Positions 35,608 through 44,739 of a stretch of DNA of 64,000 nucleotides are shown here, piece after piece. The stretch's first letter is position 1; the number at the start of each line of letters is the position of its first letter. The position numbers were made by a program, and so were the translations under genes. The notes beneath the pieces are model-generated. The model saw nothing but the letters and a program-made list of their open reading frames with translations. It made no database searches and was not told where the DNA came from. Source of the stretch: Ureibacillus endophyticus (GTDB taxonomy: Bacteria > Bacillota > Bacilli > Bacillales_A > Planococcaceae); assembly GCF_003628435.1 (NCBI RefSeq), contig NZ_RBZN01000009.1:18693-82692 (forward strand), in the 5' to 3' direction.

Positions 35608-36036
35608 TTATTCAAATATCTTTAAATACTCTCCATATCCTTCTTCTTCTAATTGATCTTTCGGGATGAAGCGTAGTGCCGCTGAGTTAATACAGTAGCG
35701 TAATCCCCCAAGTTCACGCGGTCCATCTGGGAATACATGTCCTAAATGAGAATCTGCCGTTTTACTACGCACTTCTACTCTTCGCATACCATGGGACGTA
35801 TCAAAATGCTCTGTAATTTCTTGAGTTTCAATCGGCTTTGCGAAGCTTGGCCAACCACAACCCGCATCGAATTTATCTTTTGAACTAAATAACGGTTTAC
35901 CAGATACTATATCCACGTAAATGCCTTCTTCAAAATGTTGATCATATTCATTTTGATATGGTGGTTCTGTTCCTTTTTGTTGCGTTACATAATATTGCAT
36001 TTGCGTTAATTGTTTTAGACGTTCTTCTTTATTCAT
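35608..36036 (-). CDS. msrB: Peptide methionine-(R)-S-oxide reductase MsrB
   Basis: A protein of 142 residues from the ATG at 36036 ([20 protein letters not shown]), which follows GGGGGAAGAAAC. Motifs are [14 protein letters not shown] near 68, [14 protein letters not shown] near 98 and the catalytic Cys in [14 protein letters not shown] near 120. The CxxC pairs of zinc-type MsrB are not seen. It reduces methionine-R-sulfoxide and complements MsrA, whose stop codon it overlaps by 8 nt. Last gene of ypmR-ypmS-msrA-msrB. Confidence 0.95.
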   Translation of the reverse strand: MNKEERLKQLTQMQYYVTQQKGTEPPYQNEYDQHFEEGIYVDIVSGKPLFSSKDKFDAGCGWPSFAKPIETQEITEHFDTSHGMRRVEVRSKTADSHLGHVFPDGPRELGGLRYCINSAALRFIPKDQLEEEGYGEYLKIFE

Positions 36037-36562
36037 GTTTCTTCCCCCAGTGCGATTCGATAAATGCTGCCCTTCCAGAGCCGATATGATAGCGATTATA
36101 ATGCATTGGATTTTTCTTATAATAGTGTTGATGATAATCTTCAGCCGGATAAAATGGCTTTGCAGGTAAGATTTTGACAGCAATTGGTTTGTTAAACTTA
36201 CCGGATTGCTCTAATTTTAATTTGGATTCTTCTGCAATACGTTGTTGTTCTTCATCGTAATAAAAAATCGCTGTTGTATAAGATTCTCCACGGTCAAAAA
36301 ATTGGCCACCTGGATCAGTTGGGTCAATTAACGTCCAATATGTCTCAACCAGTTTTTCATAAGGATAAATTTCTGGATCAAAGGTGATTTGAACAGCTTC
36401 TAAGTGACCTGTCGTTTCTGAACATACTTGTTCATAGGTTGGGTTTACAACATGTCCACCTGTATAACCGGAAATTACACTTACAATTCCCTCTTGTTCG
36501 TCAAAAGGCTTAACCATACACCAGAAACAGCCTCCAGCAAATGTGGCAACTTGATTCGTCAT
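36029..36562 (-). CDS. msrA: Peptide methionine-(S)-S-oxide reductase MsrA
   Basis: A protein of 177 residues with the catalytic Cys in [14 protein letters not shown] near residue 13 and [19 protein letters not shown], typical of MsrA. It reduces methionine-S-sulfoxide with thioredoxin as electron donor. The gene lies 10 nt after the YpmS gene and overlaps msrB, matching the B. subtilis order. Ribosome binding site GGAGGGATAGT. Confidence 0.96.
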   Translation of the reverse strand: MTNQVATFAGGCFWCMVKPFDEQEGIVSVISGYTGGHVVNPTYEQVCSETTGHLEAVQITFDPEIYPYEKLVETYWTLIDPTDPGGQFFDRGESYTTAIFYYDEEQQRIAEESKLKLEQSGKFNKPIAVKILPAKPFYPAEDYHQHYYKKNPMHYNRYHIGSGRAAFIESHWGKKHE

Positions 36563-36572
36563 ACTATCCCTC

Positions 36573-37151
36573 CTATTTATTAGGCACGATAATTTCTAAT
36601 AAAATACGATCATTTTTTAAATCAATTTCCTTCGCGCGAACTTTTGAACCAGAATATAGTCTTAGTCTCGATAAATCCACAAAAATTTCTTCTTCATTTG
36701 GTCGAACGATAACCCAAGAAGGAAATTCCACCGAATCACTCAATAATTTTAATACCGTAATTGGCGGTATATTTAGTTTACCAACATTCATGGAAGTTTG
36801 CTTCATTCGGATATTGCCGTCTTCATTTACAATTGGATCAAACTCCATTGAAAATGGAACGGTCACTCCAAAAACAGTTAGTTCACTTTCCAATACAATA
36901 TTCTCACCAATTACAAAATCTACAGGAAGAGCAGATTTATTTAATGAATCTGCTAAATATTTCATCGCTAACTTTTCAAAATCATCAGCAGTGGTTTCGA
37001 CAAGAAGAATACTATCAGTTTGTGCAACATTATTATCTGGGGCTGGAATTGGATCCTCTTCAACTGGTGAAGTCGCCCAAACAACTATTACGGTTATTAA
37101 AATGATGAAGAGTCCGGTTATTGCAAAAAAGGCGACTTTCCATTTATTCAT
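36573..37151 (-). CDS. ypmS: YpmS-like membrane-anchored protein (DUF2140)
   Basis: A protein of 192 residues with one N-terminal helix ([20 protein letters not shown]) and an extracellular domain. The region [17 protein letters not shown] and the motif [19 protein letters not shown] fit the YpmS/DUF2140 family. Function unknown, but it is conserved next to the GDSL hydrolase YpmR, suggesting a shared envelope role. It lies 48 nt after ypmR and just before msrA. Confidence 0.87.
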   Translation of the reverse strand: MNKWKVAFFAITGLFIILITVIVVWATSPVEEDPIPAPDNNVAQTDSILLVETTADDFEKLAMKYLADSLNKSALPVDFVIGENIVLESELTVFGVTVPFSMEFDPIVNEDGNIRMKQTSMNVGKLNIPPITVLKLLSDSVEFPSWVIVRPNEEEIFVDLSRLRLYSGSKVRAKEIDLKNDRILLEIIVPNK

Positions 37152-37199
37152 AAATTCACACCTACAATCTTTGGTCTGTTATGTACAAAAGGATTAACC

Positions 37200-38150
37200 T
37201 TATGAATTGTTAGAAAATAAGATTAATCCGTCAGAATCTTCTTCAATATCGCATGACTTCATAATCGACATAATACGTTCTGTCATAATTGTATAGCCAT
37301 AGCCATTTGGATGGAAGAAGTCTGTATGATAGACTAAATTAGCATTTTCATCAAATAAATCTTCAACATCTACAAAACACGCATTATCATATTTTTTCGA
37401 AATACCTTCAATTGTTCCGTTCCATTCTGAAATAATTGCTTCAAATTCTGTGATTTCTTCAGTAATAATCGAAAATGGGTTATATAATCCAATTAATATG
37501 ATAGGTGCATCAGGATTTCTGAAGCGAATTTCTTGCATAATTTGATTGTATCGGTCTTCAAATTCAACTAGTTCTTGATCAAAGGCTTCCCTTTTTAAGT
37601 TAAATAAATCCTTTTTTACAATTTTCATAATATCATTCCCACCAATTGTAATGGTGATAAAATCGGAATTTTCTAGCTCTGAGTTATAGTGGCCTTTCTT
37701 AATAAGTGACAGGAGTTGATCGCTTCTTCTGCCGCGCTTCCCTCGATTATCTAAAATTACTTCAGAGTTCAAAATATACTCTTCAATTTTCTCCGCTAAT
37801 CTTTCAGTATACCCATTTTTCTTCTCTTCATCCCCCACTCCACGAGTTAATGAATCTCCTAAAGCAAGATAATATATTTTTGTCTTATCGAAGTTAAATT
37901 CTTCAACGATAGGACTACCATTTAAAAAATACTGTTCAATCGTTTGTAGCATTTCATCAGAAGTTTCTGATTGAACGATTGTTTCATTTTGGGTGATGAT
38001 GCTTTTATTTTCCTTTTGCAAACTTTCTTGTGCCTCTTCTTTATCTTCTGTCGTTAAGGATTGTAATTCATCAATTTCAATCGGTTCTACAACTTCGACA
38101 CACCCATATAACATACAACAACTTAATAGAACGATGGCTAGTAGTCTCAT
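37200..38150 (-). CDS. ypmR: YpmR-like SGNH/GDSL lipoprotein hydrolase
   Basis: A lipoprotein of 316 residues (signal MRLLAIVLLSCCMLYGC with lipobox MLYGC). A Glu-rich linker is followed by an SGNH hydrolase domain: block I YLALGDSLTRGVGDEE near 92 with the catalytic Ser, block III TITIGGNDIMK near 165, and block V DFFHPNGYGYTIM near 280 with Asp and His. It is a membrane-attached esterase or lipase of unknown substrate. First gene of ypmR-ypmS-msrA-msrB. Confidence 0.9.
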   Translation of the reverse strand: MRLLAIVLLSCCMLYGCVEVVEPIEIDELQSLTTEDKEEAQESLQKENKSIITQNETIVQSETSDEMLQTIEQYFLNGSPIVEEFNFDKTKIYYLALGDSLTRGVGDEEKKNGYTERLAEKIEEYILNSEVILDNRGKRGRRSDQLLSLIKKGHYNSELENSDFITITIGGNDIMKIVKKDLFNLKREAFDQELVEFEDRYNQIMQEIRFRNPDAPIILIGLYNPFSIITEEITEFEAIISEWNGTIEGISKKYDNACFVDVEDLFDENANLVYHTDFFHPNGYGYTIMTERIMSIMKSCDIEEDSDGLILFSNNS

Positions 38151-38289
38151 GAAATCCCTCCTTATGCAATAACTTCAGCTACTAAGTTCCTATATCTATT
38201 ATATGAGAGTTTGATAGTTTGTTCTCATTTTTTTCACACTAAATGATAATAATTTTCAAATCAAACACATAAGTTGTCACGAATTGGAA

Positions 38290-38318
38290 TTGTTTACATT
38301 TCAAATAAATGGTAAAAT
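38290..38318 (+). promoter_or_regulatory. Sigma-A promoter of the CPBP gene
   Basis: TTGTTT (38290-38295) and TAAAAT (38313-38318) are spaced by 17 nt. The expected transcription start, near 38,325, is only about 3 nt before the ATG at 38328, which bears on the choice of start codon. Confidence 0.55.
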
Positions 38319-38327
38319 ACATCCAAA

Positions 38328-38951
38328 ATGGAGGTGAACAACATAAATCAGTTAACATTAATTGCAATGATTGTTATGGTGTTAATATCTTTCGCTAATT
38401 TTTTTGGGTTAAATATTGCTGGATTAGCAGTCATCATCGGGATCATCGTTTACTTTATTAGAAGAGAGTCCTTAGATGGTTTTAAGTTAATTGGAAAAAA
38501 CCTTAAAAATAAACGTATTTGGTTATGGATTTTCATGCCCTTTGTGATGAACATACTTTGTTTGGCTCTTGCAATCTTATTTTTACCAGAATTTATTGAC
38601 CATACATACGATAGAACACAGTTTGCCTTAACACCTGATAAAATCTTGTTACTCATTTTTCAACTTGGCCTATTTGCCTATGGTGAAGAAGTTGCTTGGC
38701 GTGGCTTCTTTCAAAGAAATTTATTAAAAGTATTGCCAGTTGGACCTTCAATTATCGTTACTTCGATTCTGTTCTCCATCGGGCACTTTGCTGTAGGATC
38801 ATTTGAAATTGTGAGTTATGATCTTTTCTTTATTTTTATAAATAGTATTTTTTATGGAATTGTTTTTTACAAAACAAATAACGTATGGATTAGTGCTATT
38901 TCTCATTTTATTGCGAATTTGTTTGCTTATATGATGATATTATTGTTTTAA
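38328..38951 (+). CDS. CPBP (Abi/CAAX-type) intramembrane metalloprotease
   Basis: A membrane protein of up to 207 residues with about six helices. The family motifs are GEEVAWRGFFQRNLLK near 118 (EExxxR), ILFSIGHFAVG near 145 (FxxxH) and AISHFIANLFAY near 190 (HxxxN). It is a putative intramembrane protease; roles in bacteriocin immunity and protein modification are known for relatives. The start is uncertain: the only good ribosome binding site, GGAGGTGA (38330-38337), lies inside codons 1-3 of the ATG frame and 8 nt upstream of an in-frame ATA at 38343. Confidence 0.87.
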   Translation: MEVNNINQLTLIAMIVMVLISFANFFGLNIAGLAVIIGIIVYFIRRESLDGFKLIGKNLKNKRIWLWIFMPFVMNILCLALAILFLPEFIDHTYDRTQFALTPDKILLLIFQLGLFAYGEEVAWRGFFQRNLLKVLPVGPSIIVTSILFSIGHFAVGSFEIVSYDLFFIFINSIFYGIVFYKTNNVWISAISHFIANLFAYMMILLF

Positions 38952-39464
38952 TTCCTAGGAAAAGGGGTGGTTGTCATCATACAATCACCTCGTGTTATTT
39001 AGATGGAAAAAAGGACCATTGTAGTGGCCCTTAAATAAGTACTACATATCGAATTCATTTAATGGGTATCATGACCAATTTTTTTGTTTATTCTAATCTT
39101 TCTATTATTAAGCATATCAAAAAAAATTCATTTTTACTTAACTTTCTACCATTATTTCAAATATTTTATTTATTGCTTATTCTTCTATATATTTAGCTTA
39201 TAAATATACTTGTCAGAGACGAATGTTGTTACTTTACATATGTAGTAATATAAGAGCTGACGCCGTCGAGGTAAATGATATAGAATACCGAACTAACTCA
39301 AGTTCCCTCAGAGGTGCATAAGAGGGTAAATTTTCTGACAAAGTATTGTTGATTGCGCTGTCTCTCCTTATAAATGAAAGAAAAGTGAAACATGGCTTTG
39401 GGTATTATTTTTCCATTTCATGAACTGTTAGAATTGACCTTTTTTAAAGCAACTCCAAAATTGA
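38952..39464. other. Gene-free intergenic region
   Basis: No credible gene was seen. Weak hairpins at about 38,964-38,992 and 39,009-39,030 may end the CPBP transcript. A MITE-like inverted-repeat element (39206-39346) is listed separately. Confidence 0.5.
39206..39346. mobile_element. MITE-like element or insertion-sequence remnant
   Basis: About 140 bp bounded by imperfect terminal inverted repeats: ATACTTGTCAGAGAC on the left and TTTTCTGACAAAGTAT on the right (reverse complement ATACTTTGTCAGAAAA). The interior is GC-richer than its surroundings (GAGCTGACGCCGTCGAGG) and non-coding. No target duplication is obvious. Confidence 0.35.
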
Positions 39465-39710
39465 TCAATTCCTATTGAAAGTGAATTTTTTGCTGTAAAA
39501 ACTTTTCGAAATTAAAGTCCTTTCCTTCGATAAATATGGAAAATCTTCTTTATACATTTCCCCACCAGCATTTTTATAGATTTGAAATCCTTTTAGAATT
39601 TGCTCTTTTATAAAAGTATGGATCCTTCTATATGGATTATTTATAAAAGATACAACCCTTCTTCGTGAAATTTTCTCCAAAATACTGGAAACTCTATTAT
39701 TATCCTTATG
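39465..39710 (-). pseudogene. Decayed reading frame of unknown origin
   Basis: An open frame without a plausible start: the TTG near 39,680 has no ribosome binding site, and the frame is open a little further upstream (to about 39,710) without ATG or GTG. The translation (RRRVVSFINNPYRRIHTF, GFQIYKNAGGEMYKEDFP) looks protein-like and basic, but I do not recognise the family. It is probably a gene remnant next to the MITE-like element; a chance frame is possible. Confidence 0.25.
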
Positions 39711-39737
39711 TTAATAGTTTTGAACATATGACATATT

Positions 39738-39771
39738 AAAAGGTGCCAACCTAGAAGATTGACACCTTTAA
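39738..39771 (-). terminator. Terminator of the UvrD-like helicase gene
   Basis: On the minus strand AGGTGTCAA pairs with TTGGCACCT, followed by TTTTAAT, overlapping the helicase stop. Confidence 0.8.
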
Positions 39772-41918
39772 TCTATTTCTAAGAACCCTTGCTTTAAACA
39801 AGTTGAGATTAGAAATTTCTTATGGGATTGTTCAAAACAAATTTCTACCATTTCATCATCAATAAAAACAATTTCACCTGAACCAAATACAATATGCTTT
39901 ACTTGAAGACCAATTTTTAATATTGATCTTTCTTTAATGCCATTTGGATTAATAGGTTTTTCTTTTACCTTTTTCTCTTGTTTGCTCGGTTTCTTTTGTT
40001 CGTTTGGATGTATAATTTTGTAAACTTGGTCGATGAATTCTGATTTTTTTACGGGAGCATGGAATTTTCTTTCATAAGAGATTAATTCTAAATGAGCAAT
40101 GGCTCTTGTCATGCCCACATAAAATAGGCGCACCTCTTCTTCCCTTTCTTCCTCTGCCCCTTCATCTTCCTCTTTTGATTTGGAAGGGATAATACCATCG
40201 ATTAAATCTATCATATAAACAGTTTGGAATTCCAAACCTTTTGAGCTATGTAACGTTGAAAAAGTAACAGCATTTTCACCTTTATTGAATTTTGATGTTT
40301 TCATTAAAGCATCCAAATGATTTAGACGGTTTACAAAATCTACCATTGTTTCAGTGGAGTCAGCAATTTGTTCAAGTGTATTTAAAATCTCTACTAGATT
40401 GTTCAAATTATAGCCGAACTTCTCACTTCGAAATTCAAGGACACGTTCAAACCCTAAATCATCCCGAATCATTTGAAGAATACGTTTTGGTGTTGCATCA
40501 TGCATTCGCTCATATGTCTTCTTAAAGTGTTGAATTTTCTTTTTTTGATACTCTTCTAGCTTGACGAAGGATAAGAGATTATCAAAAACCGATTCGTTAT
40601 TTCGTACTCTTTTTAATTCTTCCATTTGGGATAACTTGAGATAGCCATTAAATTTTGAATAGATTCTCTCAAACACATCGACACGACTCGTATTATAAGA
40701 AAGGCGCATGAAATTTTTTATATCTTCCACTACCCAATGGTGAAAGAAACGATTGTCCACATCTTTCATGTAAAAAGGAATATTAGCTTTTTCAAATGCG
40801 TCCAGTAACAAAATGGCGGAACTATTATTTCGATATAAAATCGCAACATCTTGAAGGTTATCCATCTTTGAAATTTGCTTAATTAAATAATTAGATTGAA
40901 GTTTGTAATCTTGCAAAGTTTTTATTTTAATCGGTTTATGGGGCAGGTTGTTGGTAAACATGTTTTTGTTATAACGTTTTTTATTTTGTTGAATAAACTT
41001 GTTTGCCACTTCCACAATGTCTTTTGTAGATCGGTAATTTTGAACCATCATTAATATCTTGGCATTCGGGTAAATTTGTTTAAAGTCCAATAAATACTCA
41101 GGTTCTGCTCCTCGCCAACTGTAAATGGACTGGTCTTCATCTGCAACAACACATAGGTTTTGATGTTTGTTTACTAATTTCTCAATGATGTAATGCTGTA
41201 CCAATGATGTATCTTGACTTTCATCTGTCAGGACGTAATCATATCTCTGTTGGTATCTACTTAAAATGTCCTGATTGTTTTCTAAGACTTGGTTGGCGAT
41301 GATAAGCATATCATCAAAATCGAGTAGCAATTTTGGTGTGCCACTATTTTTAAAAGTCTCGTAACGTTTGATAATTTCTTCTTTTTTCGGAATTTTAATT
41401 CCTACAGAACCCCATTCATTTTCAGGAATTAATTTATTTTTGATATAGCTAATAAAGGTGATTAATTCCTCTAACTGATCCTCTGTAATAGGTTCATTGT
41501 TAATGGCTTTGTATAAATCCCGCAAAATCATTTTTTTATTTAAGCCTTCATTCGTTCCTTCGATGAGTTGATAATCAATTCGTTGTTTCGCGAAGTATTC
41601 CCGAACCACTCGATAGGCAAGGCTATGGATTGTCGAAAAGTCGACTAGCGGTAGGTTCGGGAAAAACCGTTGAAAGCGCTCTTCCATATCCTTTGCAGAC
41701 GCTCTACTAAACGTAACGGCTTTAATTCTTGAAGGATCAACACCGAGTACCTCTATTAAATACCCTATTTTCATAATAATCGTTGTTGTTTTTCCAGACC
41801 CAGGTGAAGCAAGTAATAAAAGAGGCCCATCATTCGTTAATACCGCTTCTTTTTGTACGTCATTGAGTATTACGCCTAATTCATTTTTCTTTTTCGTGAA
41901 AAAATCTATGTACTGCAT
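39768..41918 (-). CDS. UvrD/PcrA-type SF1 DNA helicase, YjcD-like
   Basis: A helicase of 716 residues from the ATG at 41918 (MQYIDFFTKKKN), with AAGGGG upstream. Motifs are Walker A LLASPGSGKTTTI near 37, motif Ia VTFSRASAKDMEERF, motif II LTDESQDTS near 235, motif III EDQSIYSWRGAEPEYLLDF near 260, motif IV MMVQNYRSTKDIV, and motifs V/VI VTFSTLHSSKGLEFQTVY and RLFYVGMTRAIAHL. A short C-terminal Tudor-like domain follows (LQVKHIVFGSGEIVFIDDE). It is a 3'-5' translocase likely used in repair or replication-fork processing. Size and layout resemble B. subtilis YjcD rather than PcrA. Confidence 0.88.
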   Translation of the reverse strand: MQYIDFFTKKKNELGVILNDVQKEAVLTNDGPLLLLASPGSGKTTTIIMKIGYLIEVLGVDPSRIKAVTFSRASAKDMEERFQRFFPNLPLVDFSTIHSLAYRVVREYFAKQRIDYQLIEGTNEGLNKKMILRDLYKAINNEPITEDQLEELITFISYIKNKLIPENEWGSVGIKIPKKEEIIKRYETFKNSGTPKLLLDFDDMLIIANQVLENNQDILSRYQQRYDYVLTDESQDTSLVQHYIIEKLVNKHQNLCVVADEDQSIYSWRGAEPEYLLDFKQIYPNAKILMMVQNYRSTKDIVEVANKFIQQNKKRYNKNMFTNNLPHKPIKIKTLQDYKLQSNYLIKQISKMDNLQDVAILYRNNSSAILLLDAFEKANIPFYMKDVDNRFFHHWVVEDIKNFMRLSYNTSRVDVFERIYSKFNGYLKLSQMEELKRVRNNESVFDNLLSFVKLEEYQKKKIQHFKKTYERMHDATPKRILQMIRDDLGFERVLEFRSEKFGYNLNNLVEILNTLEQIADSTETMVDFVNRLNHLDALMKTSKFNKGENAVTFSTLHSSKGLEFQTVYMIDLIDGIIPSKSKEEDEGAEEEREEEVRLFYVGMTRAIAHLELISYERKFHAPVKKSEFIDQVYKIIHPNEQKKPSKQEKKVKEKPINPNGIKERSILKIGLQVKHIVFGSGEIVFIDDEMVEICFEQSHKKFLISTCLKQGFLEID

Positions 41919-41968
41919 TTCATATAAACCCCTTGCTAGAATAACTATGATATTAAGGATAACATATA

Positions 41969-42003
41969 AAATCGATTGCTCCATATTAGGCAATCGATTT
42001 TTG
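41969..42003 (-). terminator. Terminator of the DUF6141-like gene
   Basis: AAAATCGATTGC and GCAATCGATTTT form a perfect 12-bp hairpin with flanking A/T runs, next to the stop at 42006. Confidence 0.85.
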
Positions 42004-42005
42004 TT

Positions 42006-42518
42006 TTACATATTCATTTTTCCCACATCTAAAGCCTTTATCAACTCATTGGGATTTTGAGATCCTAGCACGATGACCTTTTTATTCGTTAGTTTTAATT
42101 TTATTCCTTTATTCCCACTCATAATATAACCCGTCTCGCCATGTATGTTTACACGGATACCAGTTCCGCCAAATTGTGCGATTAGTTTGTAGGTTATGAC
42201 AGTGTAATTTTCGATTTCATTGAATGGAATCCTTTTATAATTAAAGTGAAATGGCATATAACGTATATAAAGCCCATCATAACGCACCTCTGTTATGAGC
42301 TTCATGAAGAAACACAAGCAAAGTGGAAAGATTATTCCAAAAACAAGCCAAAAAATAATCAAAAGAAAGTCAGGAGCTGGTTTATTACCAAATGGAATTC
42401 CTAAAAGGATTTGTTGGATAAAACCAAACCAATTTATTGCCGCGATGAATAAAATCAACACCCAAATCCAAATTTGCCTTGGCCATTGAACTTCTCGGAA
42501 AATAACTTGTTCATTCAT
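42006..42518 (-). CDS. Two-helix membrane protein with PH-like domain (DUF6141-like)
   Basis: A protein of 170 residues. Two membrane helices (about 17-37 and 52-75) are followed by a C-terminal soluble beta-rich domain with VRYDGLYIRYMPFHFNYKRI and GGTGIRVNIHGETGYIMSG, a pattern of bacterial PH-like membrane proteins. It resembles the family annotated DUF6141, recalled from memory. Function unknown. Its promoter region is shared with the divergent LysE gene. Confidence 0.65.
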   Translation of the reverse strand: MNEQVIFREVQWPRQIWIWVLILFIAAINWFGFIQQILLGIPFGNKPAPDFLLIIFWLVFGIIFPLCLCFFMKLITEVRYDGLYIRYMPFHFNYKRIPFNEIENYTVITYKLIAQFGGTGIRVNIHGETGYIMSGNKGIKLKLTNKKVIVLGSQNPNELIKALDVGKMNM

Positions 42519-42640
42519 TACCTAAGCCCCCCTTTTGATTGTAGTTTAACATAACTAGTATGTAAGACCCCTTAACAAGCTAGTACTCTTTTGTTACACT
42601 GGATTTGAAAAATCTTCCTTTAGTGTAAGGAGTGGTGATC

Positions 42641-43261
42641 ATGAATGAATTTTTTACTTTTCTGCTATTATCGTTATTTGTTGTGATGAGTCCTGGCATT
42701 GACACTGCCCTTATAACGAAACGAACGATTTCTGATGGAAGAAAAGATGGCTATCAAATGGCACTTGGAATTACTACAGGTTCTTTGGTGCATACGTTTG
42801 CTGCAGCATTCGGTCTTTCAGCAATTTTAATGAAATCGGCGGTTGCCTTTGAAATTGTTAAATATGTCGGAGCCATTTACTTAATTTATCTTGGTGTATC
42901 ATCTTTTATTACTAGAAAGAAGAAAGCGGTAAGTGATGAGGAAGAAAATCTTGACGAAATAAAAAAATCGGCCTTTAAACAAGGACTTTTATCCAATGTG
43001 TTAAATCCAAAAGTTGCGATGTTTTTCTTAACTTTTTTACCGCAGTTTGTGAAAGTTGGAGAAAATGCAACAAAACAACTTGTAATTATGGGCGTTATCT
43101 ATACCCTTCTTTCGATTTCATGGTTTTTCATTTATGTATTTTTCATCAATTATTTAAGAGAATGGTTGATGTCTCCAAAAGTACAAAGAGTAATGGAAAA
43201 AGCAACAGGACTTGTGTTAATCGGGTTTGGAATAAAGTTGGCTATGGATTCGCGGCATTAA
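42641..43261 (+). CDS. LysE/RhtB family amino-acid exporter
   Basis: A membrane protein of 206 residues with six helices. The start is the ATG at 42641 (MNEFFTFLLLSLFVVMSPG), preceded by TAAGGAGTGGTGATC. Family signatures are SPGIDTALITKRTISDGRKDGYQ-type sequence at the end of helix 1 (PGIDTALITKRTISDG) and GLLSNVLNPKVAMFFLTFLP near 115. It exports an amino acid or derivative by proton exchange. The substrate is not predictable and it has no neighbouring LysG-type regulator. Confidence 0.9.
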   Translation: MNEFFTFLLLSLFVVMSPGIDTALITKRTISDGRKDGYQMALGITTGSLVHTFAAAFGLSAILMKSAVAFEIVKYVGAIYLIYLGVSSFITRKKKAVSDEEENLDEIKKSAFKQGLLSNVLNPKVAMFFLTFLPQFVKVGENATKQLVIMGVIYTLLSISWFFIYVFFINYLREWLMSPKVQRVMEKATGLVLIGFGIKLAMDSRH

Positions 43262-43265
43262 AATA

Positions 43266-43297
43266 AAAATGAGATTGCTCGATGCAATCTCATTTTT
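43266..43297. terminator. Bidirectional terminator between lysE-like and arsB genes
   Basis: AATGAGATTGC and GCAATCTCATT pair perfectly with A and T runs on either side, serving both convergent genes. Confidence 0.9.
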
Positions 43298-43300
43298 TCA

Positions 43301-44590
43301 TCAGAAGGTTACTAGTGTTATATACAACCCTAACAATGTAATAAATAGAATTGGAATTGTTAAAACAATCCCCGTTTTAAAATAGGTACCCCAGGAGATT
43401 TTAAGGTCTTTTTTGAGTAGTACGTGAAGCCAAACTAATGTTGCTAAGGAACCAATTGGAGTAATTTTTGGACCTAAATCCGAACCAATTACATTCGCAT
43501 ATATCAATGCTTCTTTTACAAGACCAGTAGTATTTGTTTCCGCAATTGCAAGGGCATCAATCATGACAGTTGGCAAATTGTTCATAACCGAAGATAAGAA
43601 TGCTGCGACAAAGCCCATTCCCATTGTTGCAATGAACAATCCTTTATTAGCAAAGGCTTCTATCAAGCTAGATAATGAATTTGTAAACCACGCATTCCCC
43701 ACACCATAAACCACAAGATACATTCCGATAGAGAAAAATACAATATTCCACGGTGCCCCTTTAATTACGGACTTCGTATTAACTACACTACTTCTTCTTG
43801 CCATTAATAAAAAGAAGATTGCGATAATCCCCGCAATAAAGGATACAGGCGTATGTATAAATTCACTTGTAAAATAACCAATTAATAATAGGGCAAGGAC
43901 ATACCATGAAAGGTGGAACATTTTTAAATCTTTAATGGCTTCTTTTGGATTTTTTAATTTAGATAAATCATATCTTTTTGGGATACTGTTTCTAAAATAA
44001 ATTAATAAAACCGATATCGTTGCGATTAATGAAAAGATGTTTGGAATAATCATTCTCGATGCATATTCCACAAAGCCAATGTCAAAGTAGTCGGCAGAAA
44101 CAATGTTCACTAAGTTACTAATAATGAATGGTAATGATGTTGTATCGGCAATGAATCCACTTGCCATGATAAATGGAAAAATCATTACTTCTTTAAAATC
44201 TAAATTACGAACCATCGCTAAAACAATCGGTGTTAAAATTAATGCTGCTCCATCATTGGCAAAAAGTGCTGAAACCACTGCCCCTAAAACGGAAACATAA
44301 ATAAACATAATAATGCCATCGCCTTTTGCAGCTCTGGCCATGTGTAGTGCAGCCCAATCAAATAATCCAATTTCATCTAAGATTAATGAAATGATAATGA
44401 TCGCGATAAACGTTAATGTTGCGTTCCATGTGATGCCAACTACTTCAGAAACATCATGAAAATCAACAACTCCTAAGATTAATGCCAATATTGCACCACC
44501 ACAAGCAGACCAACCGATATTCAGTCCCCTTGGCTGCCATATGACAAAAATCAAAGTAACAATAAAAATTAATGTTGCTAATATTGCCAT
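43301..44590 (-). CDS. arsB: ArsB-type arsenite efflux pump
   Basis: An integral membrane protein of 429 residues, exactly the usual ArsB length, with about 12 helices. The start is the ATG at 44590 ([20 protein letters not shown]), preceded by AAAGGATTTATAAA. Family features are [18 protein letters not shown] near 118, [20 protein letters not shown] near 150 and [15 protein letters not shown] near 340. It exports arsenite or antimonite. No arsR or arsC is adjacent, so regulation must be supplied elsewhere or the gene is constitutive. A role with another anion cannot be excluded. Confidence 0.88.
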   Translation of the reverse strand: MAILATLIFIVTLIFVIWQPRGLNIGWSACGGAILALILGVVDFHDVSEVVGITWNATLTFIAIIIISLILDEIGLFDWAALHMARAAKGDGIIMFIYVSVLGAVVSALFANDGAALILTPIVLAMVRNLDFKEVMIFPFIMASGFIADTTSLPFIISNLVNIVSADYFDIGFVEYASRMIIPNIFSLIATISVLLIYFRNSIPKRYDLSKLKNPKEAIKDLKMFHLSWYVLALLLIGYFTSEFIHTPVSFIAGIIAIFFLLMARRSSVVNTKSVIKGAPWNIVFFSIGMYLVVYGVGNAWFTNSLSSLIEAFANKGLFIATMGMGFVAAFLSSVMNNLPTVMIDALAIAETNTTGLVKEALIYANVIGSDLGPKITPIGSLATLVWLHVLLKKDLKISWGTYFKTGIVLTIPILFITLLGLYITLVTF

Positions 44591-44739
44591 TTTATAAATC
44601 CTTTCTATCTCCCGTAAGCTCTTATATAAATTCTGTTTTATATTATTCTTCTTTTTTACTAATTTCAATCTAAATTTGTTCGTTTCCAAGGTTCTATTAA
44701 TCTGTTAGAATATGACGATATTAGAAAAGGAGGATTGTA

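Noticed and set aside
36541..37197. 218-residue plus-strand frame opposite ypmS
   Set aside because: Ser/Thr-rich antisense translation over a conserved gene; no ribosome binding site or family motif.
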